The notes: a model not told the origin generated them from the sequence alone. A stretch of DNA of 64,000 bases from a virus (IMGVR_UViG_3300047562_003246:121238-185237), one strand, 5' to 3'. Positions 34,835 through 43,635 are shown, counted from the stretch's first letter. A program made the numbers and translations.

Positions 34835-36726
34835 AACACTTTGCGTGTCCAGATGACGTTTACAGTGGATTCTCTCGAAGCAATTTTTCAAGGGCAAGAG
34901 GTAAGCATCCTTACCCGTTCTTGGATCCAGCAAGCCAGGCTAGTCCTCGGACTTGGCGAGAAATCCACGAATGGGGATCACTCTGTATCGAACGCTCCCC
35001 TGAATTTGTTGACGCGCATAGAAAGCTTTATTCTTATTTCAACACTAGGCTTAAGTTTGCTTCATCTACATCGGACGATCAGCAGCTCTCTAGCGATGAA
35101 GAGCGAAATTTGTCCGACATGTTCGAGAAGAAACTTAACTACAGTGCTAACGTACTGCAGCTAGGAATCAGTGTTGCAGCTTATGGTTCGCAGATAGTGA
35201 CCATACAGCGAAAATGTCAGCGCAAGTTGGTTTGTCCGCATCCAGAATGTGGTGCGGTGATCGACATGCTGACCGGTGCAAGAGAGATGAAGATTGATTT
35301 CAGGTATGACTACAATTCCTGTAAATTTCTTTATCGATGTCCTGCCGAAGGTTGCCCTAACAGACGAGCCCTTGTCCCTGCGATCGTCAAAGATTGGTAT
35401 CGCAAAGACATTGATTCGTTGACGATTAAGCAGTGGCCACCTGACGAAATGCTAATCGATTATTACCTGTGGACAGACACGGATGACATCTATTGGCGTA
35501 TACCTGAGTATTACAAGCAGGCGGTTCGCCGGGGACACCTGGAGACGTTAGCCGAAGCTGATCTAGATGTACTCAAAGCGATTCGCGGCAATAATCTGTT
35601 TAGGTTTTACCGCGATCGAGTTTTTCACGCTAAGGAAATGAGTATCGCTGGGTTAGGTTTGCGAGGAAGAGGATTACCGAGATCGCTTTTGCTTGGACCG
35701 CAAATCTACATGCTGCAGGTATTTAGGCATCAAAACCAAATACTTGGTATGGACTACCTTTTACCTATGGGCATCTTTTCTCTGGATGATACGCCCAAAG
35801 GCGTTGAATATTCTGGTCCACAAAGTTCGCTTAATCTTGGGCAATTTTCTAATGATATTAATCGTGCTTTGGCGGCGCATCGAGAGGATCCTACGCAGCG
35901 GTTTGCGTTTCCCTACGCTCTTCGCTATCAGATTGTCGGCGGCGAAGCTAGTCAGTTGGCTCCCGTACAGTTAATTGAAAACAGCAAAGCAGACGTATAT
36001 GAAGGTGCTGGTGTTCCGCTTGAGATGTGGCGAGGATCTCTATCGATTCAAGTGATGCCTGTAGCTGCGAGGCTTTATGAGGCGTCTCACAAGACGATAC
36101 CAACTTTGTTCAATCGATTTGCTGGTTTTGTCGCTAAACGAGTGTCGGAAGATTTAGAACGAGATCCGTTCGACGCTTATCACGAAGAAAGCACAATTGT
36201 TGCGGACATCCAGAAAATGGCTGTTGTTTCGCAAGGTGTGCAGCTTGGTCACACCAGTCGTGGGTTACTCTACGAAAGTTTCGGTATCGATTCGGATATC
36301 GAGCGAGATCGTCGTATCGACGAATTGCTTGCCGACGCAAGAGCGGAACAGAAGTTGCAGAAGAAGCTGGAAAGTGAGCAACTTACCTTACAAATGCAGG
36401 CCATGCCGCAACCAGTGGGCGCGCAGGATCCTACAGCCGCGCAACAAGGCGGACAAGCACCTGAGTCAGCGATGCCGCCAAACATGGCACCTTCTCAAGG
36501 TTTGGCTGTAGCCAACATGAGCATCCAGCAGCTAGGAGCCGAAGCGGAGCGTATAGCTGCTCAATTGATTGACCCGTCTTTGCCGCAGGCTCAGGTTAAT
36601 CAACAGTTGGCGATGGTGAAGTCACAAAGTCCAGAGCTTCATAGCTTGGTTCGTCAAGCAATGGATAAAATGAGACAACAGGCTGCAGCACAAGGGCAGC
36701 ATGCCGTGTTATCTGGACAAGTATAG
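34831..36726 (+). CDS. Portal protein
   Basis: Forms the dodecameric ring at the head vertex through which DNA is packaged and ejected. The 631-residue product has portal-like organisation: an N-terminal helical/beta region, a central stretch with the conserved feel of portal cores (LPRSLLLGPQIYMLQVFRHQ near 290, then GVPLEMWRG near 395), and a long Gln/Ala-rich helical C-terminal tail (about 500-631). An insert at about 128-180 has CPHPEC and CPAEGC pairs plus other Cys, like a zinc ribbon. Repeats at 35886 and 36421 are in frame. Assignment rests on pattern and length. Confidence 0.78.
   Translation: MKHFACPDDVYSGFSRSNFSRARGKHPYPFLDPASQASPRTWREIHEWGSLCIERSPEFVDAHRKLYSYFNTRLKFASSTSDDQQLSSDEERNLSDMFEKKLNYSANVLQLGISVAAYGSQIVTIQRKCQRKLVCPHPECGAVIDMLTGAREMKIDFRYDYNSCKFLYRCPAEGCPNRRALVPAIVKDWYRKDIDSLTIKQWPPDEMLIDYYLWTDTDDIYWRIPEYYKQAVRRGHLETLAEADLDVLKAIRGNNLFRFYRDRVFHAKEMSIAGLGLRGRGLPRSLLLGPQIYMLQVFRHQNQILGMDYLLPMGIFSLDDTPKGVEYSGPQSSLNLGQFSNDINRALAAHREDPTQRFAFPYALRYQIVGGEASQLAPVQLIENSKADVYEGAGVPLEMWRGSLSIQVMPVAARLYEASHKTIPTLFNRFAGFVAKRVSEDLERDPFDAYHEESTIVADIQKMAVVSQGVQLGHTSRGLLYESFGIDSDIERDRRIDELLADARAEQKLQKKLESEQLTLQMQAMPQPVGAQDPTAAQQGGQAPESAMPPNMAPSQGLAVANMSIQQLGAEAERIAAQLIDPSLPQAQVNQQLAMVKSQSPELHSLVRQAMDKMRQQAAAQGQHAVLSGQV
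35886..35894 (-). repeat. Partial interspersed repeat (GGATCCTAC half)
   Basis: AGAGGATCCTACGC keeps the GGATCCTAC half of the family but not the full 14-mer; it is read in frame in the portal as EDPTQ. Confidence 0.5.
36421..36434 (-). repeat. Interspersed 14-mer, copy 6 (minus)
   Basis: Exact reverse-complement copy in the portal C-terminal tail, read in frame as AQDPT. Confidence 0.85.
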
Positions 36727-36738
36727 CGAACGTTAGAT

Positions 36739-37530
36739 ATGTCAAAACCGAAAAACTACCTTGAAAGGCAGGTGCTTGTTAAGCAGGCAATATCCTTTCG
36801 ACCTAGAGGATTAGGTAAGCGAATATCTAACTGGGCTTCTTCTGCGACCAAGAATCCAAAGGAAAAAGCTTACAACTTCGGTAAGCTTTTAGTGACAGGT
36901 AACGAGCTAGAGGGTGCTCTTGCCGGTGCGCAATTATTTACTGGCTACGCTCCAGGTCTTTTTACGTCGTTAGGTTTAGGTGTTGGTTTTGACATCGCCA
37001 GACCTCACGTAAAAAAGCTTATTCAAGGTGCAGACAATAGACTGTTAAGTAGATGGGGAGACACCGGTATTTACGGCGATATCCGTAAAAATTTAGGAAA
37101 AGGTTATGGCACGTTCAGGACGGCGTCTAAGCTCGCTCCGCTAGCTCAAGCAGCAGGCGGCGTGCAGCAAATGATGGTAGGTTTCAATCAGTTTGACCCT
37201 GCTATGTCAATTGAGATCGGCAAAGAACGTACAATGCAACAGTTAGCAAATTCACTAGGTTATGAGGATATTGGCAGCCTCAAATATGATGTTGATCAGC
37301 TGCGACCAGCGATAAGCGGAGTGTCTGCGATAAGCGGCGGACTTGGGAATATTGTTAATCGTTTGAGATCACCAGCAATACAATCAAGATTATCACAATT
37401 AAGTGATGACGATATAGAACAATTAGCCGGTCAGGCTATTGGAACTTACGGTAGTGCCTTTTTGGACCGTAATAAATATGATCAGGCGGCGATGATTGAT
37501 TTCTTTAATCGCCAAGCAAGGGGACTATGA
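36739..37530 (+). CDS. Gly/Ala-rich hypothetical structural protein
   Basis: A 263-residue protein after the portal. It starts basic (RPRGLGKRISNW), then has a Gly/Ala/Leu-rich hydrophobic segment around 55-85 that could insert in a membrane, and a helical remainder. Similar Gly-rich, membrane-prone proteins recur at 45.2-48.8 kb and in the zincins at 60.9-63.8 kb, suggesting a class of virion or ejected proteins; that is inference. No specific family recognised. Confidence 0.65.
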   Translation: MSKPKNYLERQVLVKQAISFRPRGLGKRISNWASSATKNPKEKAYNFGKLLVTGNELEGALAGAQLFTGYAPGLFTSLGLGVGFDIARPHVKKLIQGADNRLLSRWGDTGIYGDIRKNLGKGYGTFRTASKLAPLAQAAGGVQQMMVGFNQFDPAMSIEIGKERTMQQLANSLGYEDIGSLKYDVDQLRPAISGVSAISGGLGNIVNRLRSPAIQSRLSQLSDDDIEQLAGQAIGTYGSAFLDRNKYDQAAMIDFFNRQARGL

Positions 37531-37844
37531 TGCTTGAAGCAACGATAATTGTCAGATTGTGTGGGTACACTCGGGGCTCTCAGTTCGAGCGAATTTTGCT
37601 CGATATCGAAGGACCAGGGGTTGCTTTGGCACCGATCGATGTCACAGACAAAATGGGTAAGACTGTCAGCTTTCGCGTACCAGCCGACACTGTACTGGCT
37701 TACGGTATCAGGGTCGAACGGCCCAACGCAGGGGATATGTATTTCGCAAAAACCACGAACTTTGTGGTGAGTGGCCCCCAAGAGAAGCTACCGATTACCC
37801 AGTTCGTTCGCGATGCGATCTGCTCGGCAATCGTACAGAGGTAA
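37527..37844 (+). CDS. Hypothetical protein, beta-rich
   Basis: A 105-residue protein whose ATG overlaps the preceding stop by four bases (ATGATG). Predicted to be mostly beta strands (TIIVRLCGY, VSFRVPADTVLAYGIRV), which would fit a small head-tail or decoration protein, though no motif confirms that. Coupled to the preceding structural-type gene. Confidence 0.65.
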   Translation: MMLEATIIVRLCGYTRGSQFERILLDIEGPGVALAPIDVTDKMGKTVSFRVPADTVLAYGIRVERPNAGDMYFAKTTNFVVSGPQEKLPITQFVRDAICSAIVQR

Positions 37845-37874
37845 GTATTTTCCGGTTAGTGTTGTTGCTTAATC

Positions 37875-37930
37875 TGCCAATTCCGTGCACAATCTTATCG
37901 CTGCAACAACGCGAAAAGAAGGAATTGGCA
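37875..37930 (+). promoter_or_regulatory. Inverted repeat over a ribosome-binding site
   Basis: TGCCAATTCC (37875-37884) is perfectly complementary to GGAATTGGCA (37921-37930). The right arm includes part of the AAGGA Shine-Dalgarno of the GTG start at 37932, so the fold would hide the ribosome site. Loop is 36 bases. Function inferred. Confidence 0.5.
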
Positions 37931-37931
37931 A

Positions 37932-38669
37932 GTGACGATACGTTGGAAAGCCTGCGTCGTAGCTACGTCTACATCATCCAAACTGAACGAAGTAAGCATC
38001 GATCAGTTACAGCAGAGCGGCTGGGAAGATATTTTGGTCTATGCGCCCAGGGGTGCAAGACTTTCCGATAGACATGACGTTGCTCTATGTCGTTGTAACA
38101 ACGTCAGCATTAAAGATCAGAATTGCGATTATCAGATGGTTTATACTGCACTTGATGCAGTGATAACCGCTTCGATGCGAGATACAACGTTTATCGTTGT
38201 GGCAAAGCCAGGAGTATTCTGCTGGGAGCAATTACAGCATTATTGTGAGTCTCAGTTAGAGCCGAGCAGATTAGCTGTTTATTGTTTCAATACTCCAAAT
38301 CTGTTATTTGACTCAGAACGATGTCGAAGACCTGAACCGTATAACGGCGATGGCTTTTATAGGATTGCAGTCAAAGACAGACTTCTAGCTGCGGATTTCT
38401 TTGTACTGACACCAGCTACGGCAAAAGTTTTGCTAGCTATCTTGCCTAACGTCGAAAAGGAAGACCACACCAAGGCAGAGGCATTTAATACGTTTGCACA
38501 CGCACTTGGTAACGCAGCTTTTAATATGCGATCGCTTGAGCTTTACTATCACATGCGATCACTAGTAAGGACGCACGGCGCTCCGTGCGACGATTTTGTC
38601 GGTGTTAGTTACGTTATGCCGAACAAAGAACTAAACGAGATTAAAGATCTCAATGTTTGGAAGGCGTGA
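37932..38669 (+). CDS. Hypothetical protein
   Basis: A 245-residue protein starting at GTG with AAGGAATTGG upstream, inside a potential hairpin. The sequence is mixed alpha/beta with many Cys (about eight), and a segment IVVAKPGVFCWEQLQHYC. The alternating strand-helix pattern and VYAPRGARL/D..ALCRCNN spacing loosely recall glycosyltransferase-type folds, but no DxD motif is clear, so it is left unassigned. Precedes the Ycf46-like cassette by about 40 bases. Confidence 0.7.
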   Translation: MTIRWKACVVATSTSSKLNEVSIDQLQQSGWEDILVYAPRGARLSDRHDVALCRCNNVSIKDQNCDYQMVYTALDAVITASMRDTTFIVVAKPGVFCWEQLQHYCESQLEPSRLAVYCFNTPNLLFDSERCRRPEPYNGDGFYRIAVKDRLLAADFFVLTPATAKVLLAILPNVEKEDHTKAEAFNTFAHALGNAAFNMRSLELYYHMRSLVRTHGAPCDDFVGVSYVMPNKELNEIKDLNVWKA

Positions 38670-38713
38670 TTAACAAGTGTTTTGTTGAATGGTTTCTCTA
38701 GAAAAGGAAAGGT

Positions 38714-39184
38714 ATGAGTTACATCGAAAGAAAGCAAGTTCAGGCTAATGACCCTGAAGTAGTCGCTTACATGCTGATGCATCGCGGCGTTACTGTGTCG
38801 ACAGGCAAGGCCGAAATTAAGACGGCTAAAGAAGTTGCCGACGCGATTCGTAACAAACAGCTCCTGTATCTGCACCACGCAGCAACAGGCTCTCGCGGCA
38901 TGTTATCAACCAATAAGGCTGGTGAACTGGAATTCAGTTATGACACTGATTACCCGGTACATACATCCAAAGGTATGACGCTTTACGAAATGTTTGTCTC
39001 GGGTGCAACACACGCGACCGAGGCTTATCTGCAAGCAGCAGTCATGCTGCATCAAGACCAGCTAGGTAATCAATACGAAGTGATGAACGACGTATTGGGT
39101 ACCGACAATGTTTGGCACGCGGGGGAGATGAAAATCTTCCAGTCTGATTCTCAGTCTCAAATGTTAGGTGCTACATCTATATGA
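38714..39184 (+). CDS. Candidate Ycf35/DUF1257-like protein
   Basis: A 156-residue protein, ATG preceded by GGAAAGG. It sits immediately before a DUF2997 gene and a Ycf46-like AAA ATPase gene; in cyanobacteria and some phages these two commonly follow a DUF1257 (Ycf35) gene. Sequence resemblance is weak: a short N-terminal strand-helix (MSYIERKQVQANDPEVVAYM) and an EFSYDTDYPV segment echo DUF1257 layout. The call therefore rests mainly on gene order. Its TGA overlaps the next ATG. Confidence 0.45.
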   Translation: MSYIERKQVQANDPEVVAYMLMHRGVTVSTGKAEIKTAKEVADAIRNKQLLYLHHAATGSRGMLSTNKAGELEFSYDTDYPVHTSKGMTLYEMFVSGATHATEAYLQAAVMLHQDQLGNQYEVMNDVLGTDNVWHAGEMKIFQSDSQSQMLGATSI

Positions 39185-39384
39185 TGGACGAAAAATTCAT
39201 TTCCGTACGATTTGACAAAGTTCCCGGTCAGGTCGAAGCTGAAACCATGGGTTTCAAGGGAACAGCTTGTCAGGACACGATGAAACAAGTTCTTGGTACT
39301 TTGGGCACTACCACAAGTACTGAACTGACTGACGACTACTACGAGAATCCGGATCCTCAAGCAGAGACCGAATCTCAATTGTAG
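39181..39384 (+). CDS. DUF2997 family protein
   Basis: A 67-residue protein that fits the DUF2997 pattern well: a short N-terminal beta hairpin (ISVRFDKVPGQVEAETMGF), then KGTACQDTMKQVLGTLG with the conserved Lys-Gly and Cys, then TELTDDYYE. Family members are about 60-75 residues and lie next to DUF1257 and Ycf46-like genes. Biochemical role is not established. The ATG overlaps the previous stop, so the proteins are likely made in a fixed ratio. Confidence 0.85.
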   Translation: MMDEKFISVRFDKVPGQVEAETMGFKGTACQDTMKQVLGTLGTTTSTELTDDYYENPDPQAETESQL

Positions 39385-39439
39385 TATCTCGCACTTTCTC
39401 TTTGTGCGTTTAGTTTCTATTTCTATCCGAAGGTTAAAA

Positions 39440-41128
39440 ATGCCGAGTTTCATTGAAGAATTCGGCAACTACCTCAAAGCAGGCTTCGGCGGTCTAACTG
39501 TTAAGACCGTCGAAGCTTTTGATTTGGTGGAGTTGCTTGAATCAAAACAAGAAGAATACAAGTATGTCTTGTTGTTGTTTGCTCCAGGTGTACCGCTTAC
39601 TGTGGTAACTGGTCGATCCGTAGTCGACGAGAAACTAGGACAAGTCCAACAAGTCGTCTCAGGTCAAGCTGTTTGGCAGGACCTAGTGCTGCGTAAGATC
39701 CGTCAGGCGGAACCAAGCACTGGCGTAGGTCCAGACTTGGTTAAACATACCAATCAGCTACAAAGACTGAACGCGTATTTGCTTGACCAATACGGCGAGC
39801 AAAGCAATCAGGAAATTATGGCTGACGGTGGAATCCATTTTGTCGTCTTGTTTCAAAACGTGCTATCACCTGAGTTAGCAAAGAATCAGGCAATGATTCA
39901 GTATTTGCAGTCAGGTGCCTACGCAGGTAAAAGTTCAGGGGTGACTTACGTCATCCATTCTTTTGATGGACAGGTCGGTCCACAGCTGGAACCTTATTAT
40001 CCAGTACTGGATTTCAAACTACCCGAGCAGTCTGAATGTATTAATATTATTCAGCCTGTATTGAGCGACGGCGCTGAGTTATGGGACGAACAACCTGTAG
40101 CTGAAGCAGAGCTACTTGAGATTGCGAGGGCGACCAAAGGTTTGACCCGTAGGCAGATCGAGGATACGACTGCTTTGCTTGTACGCAAGAGGCAGCACCG
40201 TGATCCTACTGCTTATAAGCAGCTCAAGATCAGTGTTGCCGAGCAGAACGGTTTGTTTAAAGTCGTACCAGTCGATAAGAACAAGGACAAGTTATTTGGG
40301 CTGGACGGTTTAGTTGACTTTGCATCACCGCTTTTGAAACATGGTAGTACCACGAATAAGGACATACGTCCGAAAGGTTTACTATTCGTGGGACCGCCAG
40401 GGAGCGGTAAGACCGCAGCGTCATCGTTGCTTGCGGAAACGTCTAATAGGACGTTATGTCAGGTTGACCTTGGTAGTCTACGCAGCAAGTGGGTAGGCGA
40501 GACCGAGTCTCGGGTTGATCGTATGTTTGAGATGGTCGAGTCATTAGCTCCAGCGATGCTGCTAGTTGACGAGGTTGAGAAGAGCCTCGACGGTGCACAA
40601 TCGTCTGGTGAGACTGACGGTGGCCTTGGTTCTCGGGTTCTAGGCAAGTTCTTGACCTGGGCTCAAGATCACGAAGAGGATGTTTTACTCGTTGCGACTG
40701 CAAACGACATCACAAGGATTACTGATAATTTTCCTGAGATGTTACGTGCCGAACGTTTTGACGCAATGTTTATGTTTGACTTGCCTAATCCTGACGCACG
40801 CAGACAGATGTGGCGTTATTACATGGGCAAGTTCGGTTTGGATAAGCCAATTTCGTCGCTACTAGATGAGTTGGTATCGGAAAGCGATAACTGGACAGGT
40901 GCCGAGATTCGTGCATGCTGTCGGTTAGCCGCGATACGTGAGGTATCAGTTAAACAGCAACTGTCTTTGGTGCCGAACGTTTACAAGGTGGCTACTGACG
41001 TAGTCGAAGGTGTTCGTAGTCACGCTGCCGGTCGATTTATCGACGCAGACAGCGGACTGGTCTATTCCAACAAGTCTCAAGCACAGGAAAAAAAGATTGT
41101 CCGCAAACGAAGAGTCACTCATTCGTAG
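39440..41128 (+). CDS. Ycf46-like AAA ATPase
   Basis: AAA ATPase of 562 residues. The start is the ATG at 39440 (CGAAGG upstream). An N-terminal domain of about 250 residues begins FIEEFGNYLKAGFGGLTVKT, matching the conserved opening of Ycf46 proteins. The ATPase core has Walker A GPPGSGKT near 317, Walker B MLLVDEVEK near 374, sensor 1 ATAND near 419 and an arginine-finger region RAERFD near 437. Ycf46 is linked to carbon metabolism regulation in cyanobacteria; its phage role is unknown. The 3' end overlaps the next gene. Confidence 0.85.
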   Translation: MPSFIEEFGNYLKAGFGGLTVKTVEAFDLVELLESKQEEYKYVLLLFAPGVPLTVVTGRSVVDEKLGQVQQVVSGQAVWQDLVLRKIRQAEPSTGVGPDLVKHTNQLQRLNAYLLDQYGEQSNQEIMADGGIHFVVLFQNVLSPELAKNQAMIQYLQSGAYAGKSSGVTYVIHSFDGQVGPQLEPYYPVLDFKLPEQSECINIIQPVLSDGAELWDEQPVAEAELLEIARATKGLTRRQIEDTTALLVRKRQHRDPTAYKQLKISVAEQNGLFKVVPVDKNKDKLFGLDGLVDFASPLLKHGSTTNKDIRPKGLLFVGPPGSGKTAASSLLAETSNRTLCQVDLGSLRSKWVGETESRVDRMFEMVESLAPAMLLVDEVEKSLDGAQSSGETDGGLGSRVLGKFLTWAQDHEEDVLLVATANDITRITDNFPEMLRAERFDAMFMFDLPNPDARRQMWRYYMGKFGLDKPISSLLDELVSESDNWTGAEIRACCRLAAIREVSVKQQLSLVPNVYKVATDVVEGVRSHAAGRFIDADSGLVYSNKSQAQEKKIVRKRRVTHS

Positions 41129-42344
41129 AAAGAAAAAGAAGAAAAAGAAACGTTTGGTTATTACACAGCCTAACCTTCCTTTTGAGTCTCCAGCGCAGGA
41201 TCCTACAAAACCTGCTGAGTCTTCTGAGACCGCCAGAATAATACGACGCAAAAAAGGTAAACGTCGTAAGAAAGTAAAGGTTACGACCGCCCGAGTGCCT
41301 AAAGAGCGAACAGAAGTCACTCTCGATAAAGAGGCACTAGCTAATGGTGTTAAAAGTCTATCAATGCGTGGCCGAGCTTACAGATTGTCGTTAGGGCATC
41401 TGGGCTCATCAAGAGTAGCCACTGAAGCTGAACGCGGACGTATTCTCCGCGAAGATGTAGACGCACTAAGTGTGCGCAAGAATTTGTTTCATCCGGATGA
41501 TCCGTTCATTAAGCAATTACGATCAGGGCAAGTAAGAATCCGAGATAGGTTCTTTGCCCTGACGCTGGCTCATCCGGAAAAAGCAACAAGACTGTTCGTT
41601 GCTAAGAATCCGAAAATGCTTGACCAGTCGAAAAAGAACTGGGAAGACATGACGGAGCAGGAAATCGAAGAAGAAATGGCAAGTCAGCTTGACCTATTCC
41701 ATAAAGAGATGCAAGAAATTATCGACAACTATACGGCAACTGAAGTTCAGGCTGTGATCGATAATTATGACGCTATCTTGAGCGCTGCCCGTGAGCACTT
41801 GGAAGATCTTTTCGATCCGCAACAGTATGTGACGAAGGGCGACCTGACTCGTTGTCTTTACGTAGAGTTTCATCCGGTACCATCTGTGCTACCGCCTGAG
41901 TATTCTCGTATCGATCCGACGATGCAAGCTCGCGTAGCTAATTATCTACGCGAACAATTAGAGTCTGCTCTGGCTATACAGCTCGAACAGATCGAACAGT
42001 CTTTAACTGAGTCGATCAGTGGACTGGCTGAGCGTGTGTCTTCTATCAGCAGCGACAGTACTCAACGGTTCTACCAAAGCCGTGTTGAGAATGTTTTCAC
42101 TGCAATACAGGACTACGAAAAGGTAGTGCAGTCTCTTGGTATCACGTTTGGTGAATCACTAGGTCAACGACTGACGAGCATTCGTGCTTCGCTCAATCAA
42201 GCTGGTGATAATCCGAAACAGATCATCGAGCGAATGCGTACGAACGAGAATATCCGAAAGGATATTCTTAGTAACTTGAACGAAAGCCTTTCACAGGTCG
42301 AGTTGGCTTTCGAGCCAGTTCGCCGCCGGGTTAAAATTGACTGA
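41097..42344 (+). CDS. Hypothetical protein, helical with basic N-terminus
   Basis: A 415-residue protein. A TTG at 41097 with CAGGAAAAAA upstream is the likely start, overlapping the AAA gene by 32 bases; an upstream TTG at 41010 would overlap by 118. The first 80 residues are extremely basic with Lys runs and include an in-frame repeat (AQDPT). The remainder is helical and coiled-coil-prone (Glu/Gln/Leu-rich, about 200-400). Could be a structural or scaffold-like protein; not recognised. Confidence 0.65.
   Translation: MSANEESLIRRKKKKKKKRLVITQPNLPFESPAQDPTKPAESSETARIIRRKKGKRRKKVKVTTARVPKERTEVTLDKEALANGVKSLSMRGRAYRLSLGHLGSSRVATEAERGRILREDVDALSVRKNLFHPDDPFIKQLRSGQVRIRDRFFALTLAHPEKATRLFVAKNPKMLDQSKKNWEDMTEQEIEEEMASQLDLFHKEMQEIIDNYTATEVQAVIDNYDAILSAAREHLEDLFDPQQYVTKGDLTRCLYVEFHPVPSVLPPEYSRIDPTMQARVANYLREQLESALAIQLEQIEQSLTESISGLAERVSSISSDSTQRFYQSRVENVFTAIQDYEKVVQSLGITFGESLGQRLTSIRASLNQAGDNPKQIIERMRTNENIRKDILSNLNESLSQVELAFEPVRRRVKID
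41193..41206 (-). repeat. Interspersed 14-mer, copy 7 (minus)
   Basis: Exact reverse-complement copy in the basic head of this gene, read in frame as AQDPT. Confidence 0.85.
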
Positions 42345-42682
42345 TGTTAATTGTTAAATTTCAAGACGGAGCGATTTATCATATTTTTGATGATCGCTTC
42401 GTCGATCAACCGAAGGTGTCTAAGAGAAAAGTCGCCAGACTGTCGACAATTGAGTGGTGCAATCTTAAGCAAGGTTTTGAGGTAAGGTGGCACCCTATTT
42501 TGCTGCAGTGGATCGACGGTTTAAGCGCGTTATGTAACGATACGTATAAAACCCGAGAAGCTGCTTTGCAAGCAGAAAATGACAGCGTGAATCTTTTGAT
42601 GCAGCTTCCTGGATCAACTTTGACGTTTGATCTGGTGCTGGCAAATGACGTTAGTCTAGACCAATTTCGTTGTCGCGAATAG
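42344..42682 (+). CDS. Hypothetical protein
   Basis: A 112-residue protein whose ATG shares a base with the upstream TGA. It has a beta-rich N-terminus (LIVKFQDGAIYHIFDDRF) and a helical C-terminal half. No family recognised. It ends a short unit, followed by a G-rich hairpin at 42712-42746. Confidence 0.65.
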   Translation: MLIVKFQDGAIYHIFDDRFVDQPKVSKRKVARLSTIEWCNLKQGFEVRWHPILLQWIDGLSALCNDTYKTREAALQAENDSVNLLMQLPGSTLTFDLVLANDVSLDQFRCRE

Positions 42683-42711
42683 TTTTTCGCAGTAACGTTA
42701 TCTACAACTTT

Positions 42712-42746
42712 GGGGGTGGTTTTGTCTATTTTACAGAACCACCCCC
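42712..42746 (+). terminator. Hairpin, probable terminator
   Basis: GGGGGTGGTT (42712-42721) pairs with AACCACCCCC (42737-42746) with a 15-base loop, followed by T-rich CTCTTTGTTTG. The stem is very stable; the T-run is imperfect. Confidence 0.7.
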
Positions 42747-42823
42747 TCTTTGTTTGTATAAAAAAGTTTACAAAAATAACATCTGAAATTTTTGTTAATT
42801 TATTTACATAAGGAGATACGCAA

Positions 42824-43597
42824 GTTAGCCGTTCAAAATACAAGGAAATACCGTATGTTTCGGTACAAATCGGCAACATAAAGTTAGGAGACAGGATAGG
42901 AAGTTACTCGATACCTGCCAAGAAAACTTGTCCAGGTAAGTCAAAAGCGTGTTCAGAGAGGTGTTTTGGGATAAAAGGCAATTACAAGTGGCGAGTTGTG
43001 CAAAACAGCCACCAAGCCAATTTAGAAGCAAGTTACCGACCGGACTTTGCAGATATTCTTACAGCTAGGTTTGCCGCTTTAGATTTACCAGTAAACCGAA
43101 TTCATGCTGTTGGAGATTTCTATGACGCAGCAGAAGAGTATGGCGCTAGTGATCCAACCGAGTACGTGAGGAAAATAATACAAGTCGTAGACAACTTGCC
43201 TTATCAGCATTTCTTTGCGTATACCCGCAGCTGGGAAGTCGACTCTCTTAAATTTGCGCTACGTGAACTAGGCCGCAGAGATAACTTTACGTTGTTGTTA
43301 TCGATGGACCGCACGATGTCTGTTCCAGGTAGATTTTGGAAAGGTTTTAGTCGAGCCTGGATGGCGATAAGTGATGTTGATGCTCCGCGAGTTAAAGTAC
43401 ACGTAGTATTTCGTGCGGGTAGTCGAAAGATGCCATTGAAAAAAGACATCGCGGGCAATCAGGTTTGTCCAGCCGAGCAAGGCGTGAAACGCAAGAAAAA
43501 AGTAACTTGCACAAACTGCGGAATCTGTTACGACCATGCGCCGGTATACTCAATTAGTAACGTAAAAGGATCGGCAGCCGCAATTATTAAAAATTAG
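42824..43597 (+). CDS. gp88-like phage protein, start codon not canonical
   Basis: Resembles phage proteins of the gp88 family (function unknown): SYSIPAKKTCPG, CSERCFG, RIHAVGDFYD, FFAYTRSW, a DRTM segment and a C-terminal Cys cluster TCTNCGICY. These conserved N-terminal Cys motifs lie upstream of the first GTG in this frame (42998), so the true start must be earlier. The frame opens after a TAA at 42809-42811 and contains no ATG, GTG or TTG before 42998. A strong AAGGAG is at 42810-42815; GTT at 42824 or ACG at 42818 are placed to be starts. Boundary is therefore provisional; the minimal form is 42998-43597. Confidence 0.65.
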   Translation, partial: VSRSKYKEIPYVSVQIGNIKLGDRIGSYSIPAKKTCPGKSKACSERCFGIKGNYKWRVVQNSHQANLEASYRPDFADILTARFAALDLPVNRIHAVGDFYDAAEEYGASDPTEYVRKIIQVVDNLPYQHFFAYTRSWEVDSLKFALRELGRRDNFTLLLSMDRTMSVPGRFWKGFSRAWMAISDVDAPRVKVHVVFRAGSRKMPLKKDIAGNQVCPAEQGVKRKKKVTCTNCGICYDHAPVYSISNVKGSAAAIIKN

Positions 43598-43606
43598 GGA
43601 GAATAC

Positions 43607-43635
43607 TTGCAGGGACGTTATCTGTGGTATGCTAT
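43607..43635 (+). promoter_or_regulatory. Candidate sigma70-type promoter
   Basis: TTGCAG and TGCTAT are separated by 17 bases, about 40 bases upstream of the next start codon and after the end of the gp88-like gene. Matches are imperfect; listed as a weak candidate. Confidence 0.3.

Noticed and set aside
37859-38071. A 70-codon plus-strand frame overlapping the start of the gene at 37932
   Set aside because: It overlaps the larger, better supported GTG-initiated gene for most of its length and starts inside the inverted-repeat region without a ribosome site.
11781-38535. HIP1 octamers GCGATCGC as proof of a cyanobacterial host
   Set aside because: Only three copies (11781, 13915, 38528) were found in 64 kb, far below the density in HIP1-rich cyanobacterial genomes.
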